From Chroococcidiopsis sp. CCMEE 29 (GTDB taxonomy: Bacteria > Cyanobacteriota > Cyanobacteriia > Cyanobacteriales > Chroococcidiopsidaceae), in the NCBI RefSeq assembly GCF_023558375.1, contig NZ_CP083761.1:5652411-5716410 (forward strand): DNA of 64,000 nt. The letters are read 5' to 3'. Of the stretch, positions 1 to 8,361 are shown in pieces. Numbering within the stretch: position 1 is the stretch's first letter; each line of letters opens with the position of its first letter. Position numbers and translations under genes: made by a program. The notes under the pieces are model-generated. The model saw only the letters and a program-made list of their open reading frames with translations. It ran no database searches and was not told where the DNA came from.

Positions 1-816
1 TTGGCTCCAAAGATAAGCGCCTACCCCTAAAGCGATCGCATTCCCCACAGCAAACAAGCCTACAGATGTCGCCCAAAGCACGGTACTGGCAAAGCGAGCT
101 TGGTGGAAGACTGGAAGCCAGCGTTGCAGAATTTGGTAGAAGCGACGCATCACATGGCTAGCTGCCCCATTGGCTCGAATGTCTTCAGTTCCGGCAAGTT
201 GTTCGCCCAAGAACCCGAAAAATTCCGCGCTGATTTGGCGATAGGTAGTCCAAGGCGAGACGGCGTAGGAGCGAAGACTAATTAGAATAGTTAGGGCAGT
301 GAGGGCAAACAAGCTGAGGCAAAAACCTGCTCGCCAGTCTTCGTAAAACAGAATTACCAGAATGCCGAACATTAAAATAATGTTACCCAGCACATAAATG
401 GTGAATTGGGAGAAGAATCGGGACAGGATATTTACATCCCCGTCTACTCGCTCTACGAGTTCACCAGGGGTGCGCGATTTATGGAAGGATAGGTCGAGTT
501 TGAGACAGTGTGCAGCTAAGTCAAATCGCAAGGCATTAGTGGCTGTCCAGGCAACGTTTTCGCCTAAGTAAGTAGCAGTAACCGCCAGGGCTTGAGTGAC
601 TAATGCCACACCGATGAATAGCAGCGCAGCGGTAATTAGGGTACGTTGGGAACCCCCACTAGTAGCAGTGTCAATGAAGTAGCCGAGAATTTGGGGGTTG
701 AGCAGTTGCAAGCCAATGCTACTGAGTAGGGTGATGGTGAGCCACGCCACACGCCCTTTTTGCGGCTTGAGATAATCCGCAAGCAGATAACCATACTGTT
801 TGAGAGGAATATTCAT
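1..816 (-). CDS. ABC transporter, N-terminal membrane part (partial, runs off the left edge)
   Basis: The minus-strand frame is open from an ATG at 814-816 to base 1 (272 codons). It starts MNIPLKQYGYLLADYLKPQK and has long hydrophobic segments at about residues 22-45, 60-85 and 155-200. The arrangement (first TM pair, then LSFHKSRTPGELVERVDGDV and a later GFLGEQLAGTEDIRANGAAS segment) is the type I exporter transmembrane fold. The ATPase half with Walker motifs would lie beyond the left edge. By family it would export a lipid, peptide or drug. The substrate cannot be read from this half. Confidence 0.85.
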   Translation of the reverse strand, partial: MNIPLKQYGYLLADYLKPQKGRVAWLTITLLSSIGLQLLNPQILGYFIDTATSGGSQRTLITAALLFIGVALVTQALAVTATYLGENVAWTATNALRFDLAAHCLKLDLSFHKSRTPGELVERVDGDVNILSRFFSQFTIYVLGNIILMFGILVILFYEDWRAGFCLSLFALTALTILISLRSYAVSPWTTYRQISAEFFGFLGEQLAGTEDIRANGAASHVMRRFYQILQRWLPVFHQARFASTVLWATSVGLFAVGNAIALGVGAYLWSQ

Positions 817-1139
817 GCCTGCTGACGGATACACCTCACCTGGGACAGAAACGCTAGGGTAGAAAAGCTAGGGACTTCTCGATAACTCAACGCCTATGGT
901 ACCTCTTTATCATTTACGGGCTGATCATCACAAACAAGTTGTAAGCAGTCATGCGATTTTGGATTTTAGATTTTGGATTTTGGATTGACCCCACAGATAA
1001 ATCTAGGGGCTTGTACCATCGAGGAATTATCGGTCAGACCTGAGGAGCAGTTTGATGCCGTGATGAAATTCCGCGATGCGATTCGTCAGGGTGATTGAGG
1101 GCATAATTAGTAAAGTTATAGTGACGTTAAAGGTGGAAA
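817..1139. other. Intergenic spacer with A/T heptamer repeat and a short gene relic
   Basis: No intact gene is seen. Bases 957-987 are a tandem TTTTGGA/TTTTAGA repeat that recurs near 40494-40518. At about 1020-1098 a plus-strand frame reads TIEELSVRPEEQFDAVMKF and ends RDAIRQGD before a stop. It looks like the C-terminal end of a lost ORF, but no start or family is recognisable. The promoter of the ABC gene should lie at the left end. Confidence 0.4.
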
Positions 1140-1370
1140 ATGACAATGTTGCAAGCTGTTGAAGGCATTTATCGGAACGGAAAAATAGAACTTTTGGAGA
1201 CACCCCACAATATCCAAGAAAGCCGTGTTCTGATTACATTTCTCTCCTCAGTCATACATCAAGAACCCGTCCTCATGACCTTTGGCATGTTCTCAGGCGA
1301 GCAGCAGTCTACCGAAGCCGACTTTGAGATTGCTCAATTTCAAGGCGATTGCGACGATGAGCTAGATTGA
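1140..1370 (+). CDS. Putative antitoxin of a PIN-domain toxin pair
   Basis: This 76-residue acidic protein starts MTMLQAVEGIYRNGKIELLE. The 'YRNGKIELLE' stretch resembles the N-terminal strand of small cyanobacterial antitoxins of the AF2212/DUF104 kind. It sits 12 bases upstream of a PIN-domain gene on the same strand, the usual antitoxin-then-toxin order, and an AGGTGG lies just ahead of the start. ATG codons at 1140 and 1146 are both possible starts. The role is inferred from position and size; no DNA-binding domain is obvious. Confidence 0.6.
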   Translation: MTMLQAVEGIYRNGKIELLETPHNIQESRVLITFLSSVIHQEPVLMTFGMFSGEQQSTEADFEIAQFQGDCDDELD

Positions 1371-1382
1371 CAATTCTGAATT

Positions 1383-1781
1383 ATGAGATATGTCATCGAT
1401 ACTCATGCACTCATTTGGTTTCTCGAAGGAAATCCTCGCTTGAGCAGTCAAGCTGCCACAATTCTTGCTGACTCAAATAGTTCGTTGGTCTTGCCTGCGA
1501 TCGCACTTGCTGAAGCAGTTTGGATTGTAGAGCGGGGTAAAACGTCGATCCCTTCAGCTCAAGCACTACTCAATGCAGTTAATTTCGATCCTCGAGTGAC
1601 TCTCTACCCCCTTAATCAACCGATCATCAAACAAACCTTAAACCTGCTTTCTATCCACGAAATGCACGATCGTCAAATTGTCGCTACAGCAATTCTTTTA
1701 CAAAATCAGGGCGATACAATCGCTCTTCTAACCTGTGACCAAAACATCACGGCTTCAAGTATTGTTTCTACCATCTGGTAA
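1383..1781 (+). CDS. PIN-domain ribonuclease toxin (VapC-like)
   Basis: A 132-residue protein beginning MRYVIDTHALIWFLEGNPRL. The D6-T-H-A-L-I-W motif, the mid-protein E (IALAEAVWI), and the later D (HEMHDRQIVATA) and D (LLTCDQNI) match the acidic Mg-binding residues of PIN nucleases. By family it would be an endoribonuclease held inactive by the upstream antitoxin. Length is normal for VapC. The two genes look intact and form a two-gene operon. Confidence 0.82.
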   Translation: MRYVIDTHALIWFLEGNPRLSSQAATILADSNSSLVLPAIALAEAVWIVERGKTSIPSAQALLNAVNFDPRVTLYPLNQPIIKQTLNLLSIHEMHDRQIVATAILLQNQGDTIALLTCDQNITASSIVSTIW

Positions 1782-1812
1782 GTAAAATTGCACACTAACA
1801 TCTTTTTTTCAC

Positions 1813-2184
1813 CTAGGGTGACGGAATCTTGGCGATTTCTGCGGATTGCAGCACTTCAGGAAACTGCTTCCAAGGCACGTCGCCGTCGTTGCTGTCGAGG
1901 TAGTGTTCGCCAAACTGAATGAGAGCATCGGCAGTTTCTAAAGGCGGCAAATTAGTAAATAGATAAGTAGGCTTATTTGGACTAGATAAGGCAACAGCAC
2001 AGGGATGGCTACAAGTCCATAAGCATCCGACGGCTTGAATTTCTAACTCAGATTGTCTTGACCAATCTTGATGCAGGGCGAGTAATTTGTTTAGTAATTT
2101 AGTACCGTCTGACTGCCCTTTGTCTTGTTTTTCAGGAGTCGTAAGTCGGCATGATTTACAAACAAATAAGATATGTTTTGGCAC
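1813..2184 (-). CDS. DUF1636 family metal-binding (thioredoxin-like ferredoxin) protein
   Basis: A 123-residue protein starting MPKHILFVCKSCRLTTPEKQ, with cysteines in CKSC (residues 9 and 12) and a second pair in GCLWTCSHPC. Such spacing fits a 2Fe-2S or thioredoxin-like fold. Family members are typically small proteins near cobalamin or iron uptake genes. Here it is the last gene of a siderophore-uptake locus, 92 bases after the binding-protein gene on the same strand. Its biochemical role is unknown. A remnant of a second copy is at 8300-8350. Confidence 0.75.
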   Translation of the reverse strand: MPKHILFVCKSCRLTTPEKQDKGQSDGTKLLNKLLALHQDWSRQSELEIQAVGCLWTCSHPCAVALSSPNKPTYLFTNLPPLETADALIQFGEHYLDSNDGDVPWKQFPEVLQSAEIAKIPSP

Positions 2185-2276
2185 GGCAATGAACCTGTTT
2201 ATGGATTAACTTGTTTAAGTAACTAGCAACACGAGTTGCTTATAAAGGACAGCGGTTTAATTTGAGTAGGTGACTT

Positions 2277-3269
2277 TCACGGCTTACTTAGCAGGTATGT
2301 GAATAGATCGTCGATGACAGTGTTAGCTGCTAGGGGACTGCAACCGAGCCAGTAGTCCCTCACCTCATAGACCTTACCTTGCTGAACGACTTTTAACTGA
2401 GACCAAAGCGGGTCAGCTTTGAGTTGCTTGAGCCTTGTCTGCCCAACAGGATCATCATCACCAGTTATCAGAAACATCACATCGCTATCTATGTCGCGAA
2501 AGCGTTCTCTGGAGATGGCATACGAACCCTTCTCAAGCATTCCCTTCCGCTCAAGATTTTGTGATGGTGGGCGGGATAGACCTGCGTCCTCTAAGATTGT
2601 TCCAGAGAAATCAGCTTTCATGTATAGGGAAATCTGATCTTGGTAAATAGCGACGACCGAAACTTCCGTTTCTTTAAGTCGTTCACTCATCTGTACCTTG
2701 AACTTCTCTAACCGTGCGTAGTAATCGGCCATAACTTGCTTGGCTACCTCAGTCTTTCCCAGTGCCTCGGCGATCTGAGCAAACACCTCTTTCCAGTCGC
2801 GGCTGCCTTCAGGTTTTTCGTAGGCTAGGAAGGTGGGCGCGATCTGGGACAACAGGCTGTACATTTGCTGGTGATATACGGTGTCCAATATCAGGTCGGG
2901 CTTCAGAGCGAGAATCTTCTCTAAGCTTGGGTTCGGTATCCAGCCAACGTCCTCAATGCCCTCAACCTTGCCTTGTAGGTAGGGTTGCTTCCAATTCCAG
3001 TGTGAGCCACCCACAGGCTTAACACCCAAGGCTAAAGCTGATTCCATTGTGCATGGTGATGGCGTGACTACCCGCTGCGGTTTGACTGGAACCCGGATTT
3101 CACCCACAGCGCTTTTGACTACTCGTGTGGCTGCTGGTGATGAGGAGGAGATGGTATTGCTTTGAGCTACCCCATTGTGAGAGCTCTTGCCACTGCAGGC
3201 TGAAACCACTACGAGCGCGATTACACCCAGCAGGGATAGCTTGATGGCACGACGAACCTTCTTTGTCAT
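2277..3269 (-). CDS. Iron-siderophore ABC transporter substrate-binding lipoprotein (FecB/FhuD-like)
   Basis: The chosen ATG at 3267-3269 gives MTKKVRRAIKLSLLGVIALV followed by a lipobox VVSAC, a clean lipoprotein signal. A longer reading frame to 3386 would overlap the upstream receptor and lacks a signal, so I rejected it. The body has the class III periplasmic binding-protein pattern: VTPSPCTMESALALGVKPVG, then PSLEKILALKPDLILDT, then GKVYEV near the end. It should hand ferric siderophore, passed by the receptor encoded just upstream, to an inner-membrane permease that is not in this window. Confidence 0.88.
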   Translation of the reverse strand: MTKKVRRAIKLSLLGVIALVVVSACSGKSSHNGVAQSNTISSSSPAATRVVKSAVGEIRVPVKPQRVVTPSPCTMESALALGVKPVGGSHWNWKQPYLQGKVEGIEDVGWIPNPSLEKILALKPDLILDTVYHQQMYSLLSQIAPTFLAYEKPEGSRDWKEVFAQIAEALGKTEVAKQVMADYYARLEKFKVQMSERLKETEVSVVAIYQDQISLYMKADFSGTILEDAGLSRPPSQNLERKGMLEKGSYAISRERFRDIDSDVMFLITGDDDPVGQTRLKQLKADPLWSQLKVVQQGKVYEVRDYWLGCSPLAANTVIDDLFTYLLSKP

Positions 3270-3315
3270 TTGTCCTGTGTCAAAAATTACTCTTGACTCA
3301 CCTCCAGAGCCCGCC

Positions 3316-6141
3316 TTACCAGGTGACGCGGTAGTTAACGCTGAAGGTTCTACCTCGTTCTGCATAATTAAAAAGCTCGCCATCAATACCTACATCCAAT
3401 TGTTGCGCGACTGACTGATATTGATTATTGAACAGGTTCTGGATGCCAAGAAGCAGTGTCCCCGGTCCTAGCTGGATGCCGCTAATCAAGTCCACGACCA
3501 AATAGTCCTCAATCGGTACAGGATCGGACCCATCCTCAAAGCCTCGGTCGCGATTGCCGAGATAGAGTAGCTGTAGCCGATTGCGCCAGCCAGGAGTGGT
3601 TTGATTCTCGACATAGGCAGTTAGTTTCAGCGGTGGTATATCAAAGCTGTCCAGAGCCAAGAATTCGTCATCGTTGTCTTCATCATTCTCACCGAAAATA
3701 GAACTCAGGGTGCTGCCAAGTTTCCAGTTCCTTCCCGGCTGCCAATCAAGGGTGGCTTCAAACCCGTAGTTCCGTTGTGGGGCGCGGACTATTTCGAAAC
3801 CACCGCCTGGAAAGTTTACAAGGTTCGCACCTAGGTCAGAGTAGTTGTAAAAGCCAGACAGGGACGCCTGCACATTGTTCCAATTCCCGCGTACCCCAAT
3901 TTCATAGTTGTCCACTTTTTGGGGTTCGAGACCTAGAAGATCTTCCCCAACTGCAAATCCTACGGGTGGAAAACCGAGGGCACCAAAGCCCAAACCCGGA
4001 AGCGAAAAGCCTTGGGCAAAGCTAGCAAAAAGACTCAGTTCCGGTGTCACCTTAAACACAGCACCGACGTTAAACACAGTTTCACTGAAGTCCTGTTCGC
4101 CGCCTTCAACCGGAGGACCGGAGTAGCGCTCGAAGTTGTTGTCGTAGCGAGGAGTGTAGTCGTCTGCATCGAGCCCAAAGCGTTCGTGACGCACGCCGCC
4201 ACTGAGTTGCCAGCGATCGCTCACATCCCATTGCAACTGGGCAAATAGACCGAGGTCGCTGAGGTCATAAGCTGGGATGTAAACCTCTTCACCAATTTTC
4301 TGGGCAATTTGCCCTTCACTAAGATCGAAAGCCTGCTCGTCAAAGAATTCTAAGAGAACTGGGTCTTTTTTCTGGTACTCATAATCGGCTCCCCACAGTA
4401 AACTGACAGTGTTAAATAAGGGGGTCTGAATTTGTAGCCTTCCTCCAAAAACTTCGTCTGACGACGGAGTTCTCACAATGCCATCAAAGAAGCCACCTCG
4501 ATCGTCAAAAATGGTACGTTCTATATACTCAGATTGCCGATAGTACGCAGTAGCCTGTACCTGACTGCCAAATAGGTTTTTGTGGGTGTAGTTGAGATTG
4601 AAGTTAGTACTTCTGACCGTTGGGTCAGAAGCTCCTATAAAATCTACTTCCCGCCTAATGGCACGGGCTTTCTGCTCACCTGGAATCTCTAAAATAATCG
4701 GATCTGAGAGGTAATTTACCTCTTGCAATTCGCTGGTGTGATTGACAGTGACTTGCAGGCGTTGCTGATCGTTGAAGGTCACTCCTACCTTGCCCAAAAA
4801 AGCTAGGTTCTCAGTATCATCTAGATTTAAATTCCCGTTAGGAATGCGATCGCCCTCAGCATCAAAGAAGCTGCCAACGTCGTTTCGCGATAGATTAATC
4901 ACGTAGTCAAAACTGCCCTCAGTACCAGAGAGTCCATACTCAATGTAGTTACCAAAACTGTCGCCTGTAAGGAATGCATCTCCTCCGGCTGCGGCATTTA
5001 CACCTATCTCGACTGTAGATGTCAACCGCTCTTCACTCGGTCTCTTGGTAATGATATTGATGATGCCGCCAGTTGCCCCTTGACCATAAGTGGCGCTGGG
5101 TCCAGGAACAACCTCAATGCGCTCGATTTGATCTGGTGTAATGAACGATAGCCAAGGGCTAAAAGAGTCATTACTTTGCTGAGGCACACCGTCAATCAAA
5201 ATAGCAGGGGGACGCCCCCGCAAACTATTTGGGCGGTTGGTAGCATTGGGAGGTTCAAAACCGGGAATTGTCCGACCGAGAATATCTCCTAAGTTCCTCG
5301 ACACGTTTGTTTGTTGCTCAATCTCCTCGCGGGTTATCACCCTCACTGTGCGTGGCACGTCTTCTACTTCTTCTTCCGTGCGCGTGGCGGTTACCACCAC
5401 TTCAATGTCCTCTTGCTCCTGGGCTTGGGCAGCTGGCTGCTCCTCCCCTGAAGGCTCTGCCACTGGTGTCTGTTGCTCCTGTTCTGGCTGCGATTCTGGC
5501 TTAGCCACTGGCTGCTGTGGTGCTGGAGCTGGCGGCACTTTACCTGTCTGTTGGGCTGGTGCCAGACTGAAAATTAGTCCTTCCTCATCACTCTCAAACA
5601 CCTCAACTTTCGGCACACCTGCTGTTCCTGTCACCCGCACCTGGATAGTGTTGGCATTCAGATTTGTCACTGTGACAGCAGCAATCCCTTCTACCGGGTT
5701 GTTGGCACGAAACTCATTGCCTTCGGGCAGAGCCAGCTGACTATTGGGGATGTCAGCAATAAAAGTATTGCCCTTGTTCGCCGTCAAAACTTGCAGCTGT
5801 TGCCTGGTAGCAGTTCCTAAAATGACTTCCAGGCCATTAGGAACCGGACTAAGCCGTACACTCTGTACCTTGACGACTTGTGCCGCAGGCGAACCAGGAG
5901 CTTGGAAAGGCAAAGGCTCCTGAGTTAACAGATGCACACTCCTGTGGGGATGTTCTACTTCACTTAAATGCTGCAGATTTGATTTTGGTTGCGATCGCTG
6001 TGTCTTCAATTCTTCTGATTGAGGAGCTACTCGAACCACTTCAGCCGAAGCCGAGTAGACAATAGATAGAGCAATTCCAAGGGAAAATAGTAATAACGCC
6101 CCACTCAACCCCAACTTATCCCGCGATCTTTGTTGCCTCAT
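3316..6141 (-). CDS. TonB-dependent siderophore receptor with N-terminal AMIN domain
   Basis: From the ATG at 6141 the protein (941 aa) begins with a signal peptide (LGLSGALLLFSLGIALSIVY). A longer start at 6201 is open but would bury this signal. Next come an AMIN-type domain (about residues 75-190), a Pro/Gln-rich linker, a plug starting DIEVVVTATRTEEEVEDVPR with GPSATYGQGATGGIINIITK, and a 22-strand-type barrel ending in an aromatic residue (VNYRVTW). It would import a ferric siderophore across the outer membrane using TonB. AMIN domains bind envelope components in other proteins; the fusion to receptors is common in cyanobacteria. It is a paralogue of the gene at 9417-12152. Confidence 0.9.
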   Translation of the reverse strand: MRQQRSRDKLGLSGALLLFSLGIALSIVYSASAEVVRVAPQSEELKTQRSQPKSNLQHLSEVEHPHRSVHLLTQEPLPFQAPGSPAAQVVKVQSVRLSPVPNGLEVILGTATRQQLQVLTANKGNTFIADIPNSQLALPEGNEFRANNPVEGIAAVTVTNLNANTIQVRVTGTAGVPKVEVFESDEEGLIFSLAPAQQTGKVPPAPAPQQPVAKPESQPEQEQQTPVAEPSGEEQPAAQAQEQEDIEVVVTATRTEEEVEDVPRTVRVITREEIEQQTNVSRNLGDILGRTIPGFEPPNATNRPNSLRGRPPAILIDGVPQQSNDSFSPWLSFITPDQIERIEVVPGPSATYGQGATGGIINIITKRPSEERLTSTVEIGVNAAAGGDAFLTGDSFGNYIEYGLSGTEGSFDYVINLSRNDVGSFFDAEGDRIPNGNLNLDDTENLAFLGKVGVTFNDQQRLQVTVNHTSELQEVNYLSDPIILEIPGEQKARAIRREVDFIGASDPTVRSTNFNLNYTHKNLFGSQVQATAYYRQSEYIERTIFDDRGGFFDGIVRTPSSDEVFGGRLQIQTPLFNTVSLLWGADYEYQKKDPVLLEFFDEQAFDLSEGQIAQKIGEEVYIPAYDLSDLGLFAQLQWDVSDRWQLSGGVRHERFGLDADDYTPRYDNNFERYSGPPVEGGEQDFSETVFNVGAVFKVTPELSLFASFAQGFSLPGLGFGALGFPPVGFAVGEDLLGLEPQKVDNYEIGVRGNWNNVQASLSGFYNYSDLGANLVNFPGGGFEIVRAPQRNYGFEATLDWQPGRNWKLGSTLSSIFGENDEDNDDEFLALDSFDIPPLKLTAYVENQTTPGWRNRLQLLYLGNRDRGFEDGSDPVPIEDYLVVDLISGIQLGPGTLLLGIQNLFNNQYQSVAQQLDVGIDGELFNYAERGRTFSVNYRVTW

Positions 6142-6317
6142 CACACCACACGTACAACTAACAAAATTCAGACAGCAAAACTGAACGGCTGCTGCAAACA
6201 CGCCTGAAATTACCAGCCATTACATCTTGGCTGCTAGCTGTTATCCAGAAAGCCGTTTAGAAAATTTCTCAATTAGCATACAGCTAAGTTTGGATGAGTT
6301 GGCGATCGCAATGTCTC

Positions 6318-6351
6318 CTAGGCGGAATATTTTGTGAACTAGACGGAATTT
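6318..6351. promoter_or_regulatory. Direct-repeat operator candidate for the PchR-like regulator (receptor 1)
   Basis: CTAGGCGGAATAT (6318-6330) and CTAGACGGAATTT (6339-6351) are two copies of one motif spaced 21 bases start to start, i.e. two helical turns on the same DNA face. AraC-family proteins usually bind such direct repeats. The same pair, even better conserved, precedes the second receptor at 12329-12363. The sites lie between the regulator gene and the receptor start. Confidence 0.6.
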
Positions 6352-6356
6352 TTGCT

Positions 6357-7349
6357 CTATTTGATGTTGAAATGCACTCTATGTCCTTTGCGGTAGGCTA
6401 AAGGTGTGCAGCCAAACTTTTGACGAAATGCCTTGGTAAAGTAATTGCGGGCAAATCCTATAGATTGAGCAACCTGAGTAACTGACATCTCGTCAGTCGT
6501 TAGCAGCTGTCTAGCTTGCTCTAGCCGATAGTGATGTAGATAGCTAAATGCCGTAGTGCCAAACACCTGACGAAAGCCGAGCTTCAAGGTACACTCATTT
6601 AAGCCAGCCTGCCGTGCAAGTTGCGTCAAAGATGGTGGATTGTTTAAGTGCTGCAACAAGATGGCTTTCGCCTGGTGAATCCGATCGACATCATCGGGCT
6701 TCAGCCAGACGACAGGTTGTCTACCTTGTTGAGTTTCTGCCTCCTGCTCCAGCAATAATGCCATTAATTCCCACACTTTGCTTTCCAAAAACATTCGCTG
6801 GGTGAATCCCTGGTAGGGACACTGCAAAATTTGCTGCAAGGCGATGTGCATTGCTGGCGTTGCTTGTCCTGGACGGACGTAGTATTTCTGGTTGGGATCG
6901 CCAATCAAATGTTGTAGCGCCTCAGGAACTTGTCCACTGGGATTCCCTGCAAACGATCGAAACACCTCTGGTTCAATATGGACGCTCACCCACATGATTC
7001 GCTGGTTGGCATATTGTTTCTCACGCCCTCCTGGTGCAATACCGCTACCGAAGAGGTGGTAAGGGATCGCATCAGCCGAGCTGGGATAACCGTCTGGAAG
7101 GTTGAAACTGTATTCTAAAGGATGTTCGCGGTCGGCAGAATGGGTGATGATATCGTCGTGGGGTTGATAATTGGCAATATCTAGTGTCAACCCCTCGCGC
7201 AGGCAAATTTCGCGCATAAAGCCGTGTCCCCACTGCGATGAATACTTCCGGGTGATGTCCAACTGATCCGCCGTAGACGCAACATCCCTATCTACTGCAC
7301 TTTCCTGAAACAACGTCCAATAATCATCTTGGGAAAGGGCGATCGCCAT
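6357..7349 (-). CDS. AraC family transcriptional regulator, PchR-like (siderophore locus 1)
   Basis: This 330-residue protein has two C-terminal helix-turn-helix motifs in the last 100 residues (NPPSLTQLARQAGLNECTLK and MSVTQVAQSIGFARNYFTKA). The N-terminal half (ELRxGLTLDIANYQPHDD type) matches the ligand-sensing region of cyanobacterial PchR-type iron/siderophore regulators. It is transcribed towards the receptor gene 150-215 bases downstream. By family it would activate receptor expression when ferric siderophore is present. It is a paralogue of 12374-13414. Confidence 0.85.
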   Translation of the reverse strand: MAIALSQDDYWTLFQESAVDRDVASTADQLDITRKYSSQWGHGFMREICLREGLTLDIANYQPHDDIITHSADREHPLEYSFNLPDGYPSSADAIPYHLFGSGIAPGGREKQYANQRIMWVSVHIEPEVFRSFAGNPSGQVPEALQHLIGDPNQKYYVRPGQATPAMHIALQQILQCPYQGFTQRMFLESKVWELMALLLEQEAETQQGRQPVVWLKPDDVDRIHQAKAILLQHLNNPPSLTQLARQAGLNECTLKLGFRQVFGTTAFSYLHHYRLEQARQLLTTDEMSVTQVAQSIGFARNYFTKAFRQKFGCTPLAYRKGHRVHFNIK

Positions 7350-7395
7350 TGCTTCTATCTCATTACGACAGCATTAAATTCTGATTTTCTAGCTT

Positions 7396-7653
7396 TTGCA
7401 AATAATTGTCAATAATTGGGAAGGAGCGATCGCAGTTCTGTTACCATCTAGGGGTGTTGGCGAACGGCTTCTCGCCGCACTAACTAAAGAGAAAATAATC
7501 ATAGAACTTTTCCCCATTGGCGCAGGCAAAAAGGGCAACTACCTAACAAACTTAAAAGATAGAAAGTATTACTACTGCGGGTTGACGTTGAAAGATGTCA
7601 AAATAAAGCTTCAAGAACTTGGGAGCGGTAGACCAGAGCCAGCGAGGGAATAA
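7396..7653 (+). CDS. Hypothetical protein, 85 aa, upstream of Uma2
   Basis: I do not recognise the family. The frame opens with TTG at 7396 (no ATG is available), reads MQIIVNNWEGAIAVLLPSRG and ends two bases before the GTG start of the Uma2 gene, which suggests translational coupling. The protein is small and basic in the middle (GAGKKGNYLTNLKDRKYYYC). The divergent AraC gene starts 46 bases to the left. Confidence 0.5.
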   Translation: MQIIVNNWEGAIAVLLPSRGVGERLLAALTKEKIIIELFPIGAGKKGNYLTNLKDRKYYYCGLTLKDVKIKLQELGSGRPEPARE

Positions 7654-7655
7654 TT

Positions 7656-8240
7656 GTGGAACCAAATATTATCGACCTCAGCCCCATCATTAATTTAACC
7701 GACGAGCAGTTCTACCACTTAGCTACGTCACAACCGGACCAGATCAAATTAGAAAGAACGCCTACGGGAGAAATAGTTATTGTGACTCCCCATGGAGCCG
7801 AAACTAGTAACCGCAATGCTAGAGTTATAGCTCAAGTGGTGGTGTGGGCAGACGAGCATGAAGACCTAGGGCTAGCATTTGACTCCGATACTGAATTTAA
7901 CTTGCCTAATGGCGGCAATCGCTCTCCTGATGCAGCCTGGATAAGTCGAGAGCGGTGGGAAGCATTAACAGATAGAGAGCGAGAAGTATTTCCGCCTATC
8001 TGTCCAGATTTTGTTATCGAGTTGCGTAGTCCAACGGATAGACTCAAGCCACTACAAGACAAAATGCAGGAATATTTGAATAGCGGCTTGCGGCTGGGTT
8101 GGCTAATTAATCGACAGGATAAGCAAGTGGAAGTTTACCGCGCTGGGCAAGAGAAAGAGGTGTTGCGTTCACCCGCTACACTTTCAGGGGAAGATGTGCT
8201 ACCTGGGTTTGTGTTGAAGTTGGAGAAAATTTGGCGCTAG
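7656..8240 (+). CDS. Uma2 family (DUF820) PD-(D/E)XK-like protein
   Basis: A 194-residue protein starting at GTG 7656. It contains the family hallmarks: NLPNGGNRSPDAAWISRERW, then FPPICPDFVIELRSPTDRLK (the D...E-L pair of the nuclease-like core) and a C-terminal GLRLGWLINRQDKQVEVYR. Uma2 proteins are greatly expanded in cyanobacteria and have a restriction-endonuclease-like fold; their biological role is not established. It interrupts the two siderophore loci and is on the opposite strand to both. Confidence 0.85.
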   Translation: MEPNIIDLSPIINLTDEQFYHLATSQPDQIKLERTPTGEIVIVTPHGAETSNRNARVIAQVVVWADEHEDLGLAFDSDTEFNLPNGGNRSPDAAWISRERWEALTDREREVFPPICPDFVIELRSPTDRLKPLQDKMQEYLNSGLRLGWLINRQDKQVEVYRAGQEKEVLRSPATLSGEDVLPGFVLKLEKIWR

Positions 8241-8299
8241 CGATCGCACTCTTGAAAAAGAATACAGAAGCCAGAATTCAGAATCCAATTAGTGGGAGA

Positions 8300-8350
8300 T
8301 TCAGACTTGGCGTTGCAGGATTTGCAAATAAATAAGATGTGCTTTGGCAT
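8300..8350 (-). pseudogene. Remnant of a second DUF1636 gene (first codons only)
   Basis: Read from an ATG at 8348-8350 on the minus strand, the sequence gives MPKHILFICKSCNAKSE. That is nearly identical to the first residues of the DUF1636 protein at 1813-2184 (MPKHILFVCKSC). After about 17 codons similarity is lost and the frame runs into a stop near the Uma2 3' end. Its position directly after the second FecB gene is where the intact copy sits in the first locus. Confidence 0.7.
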
Positions 8351-8361
8351 GGATGTTAATC

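Noticed and set aside
5237..5740. Long plus-strand ORF (167 aa) inside receptor 1
   Set aside because: It is antisense to the Pro/Gln/Glu-rich linker of the receptor; Ser/Cys-rich translation without protein-like pattern.
6248..6290. Fur box in the conserved region before both receptors (AATTGAGAAATTTT on the minus strand)
   Set aside because: Only a weak match to the Fur consensus; conservation between two recent duplicates is not enough to call it.
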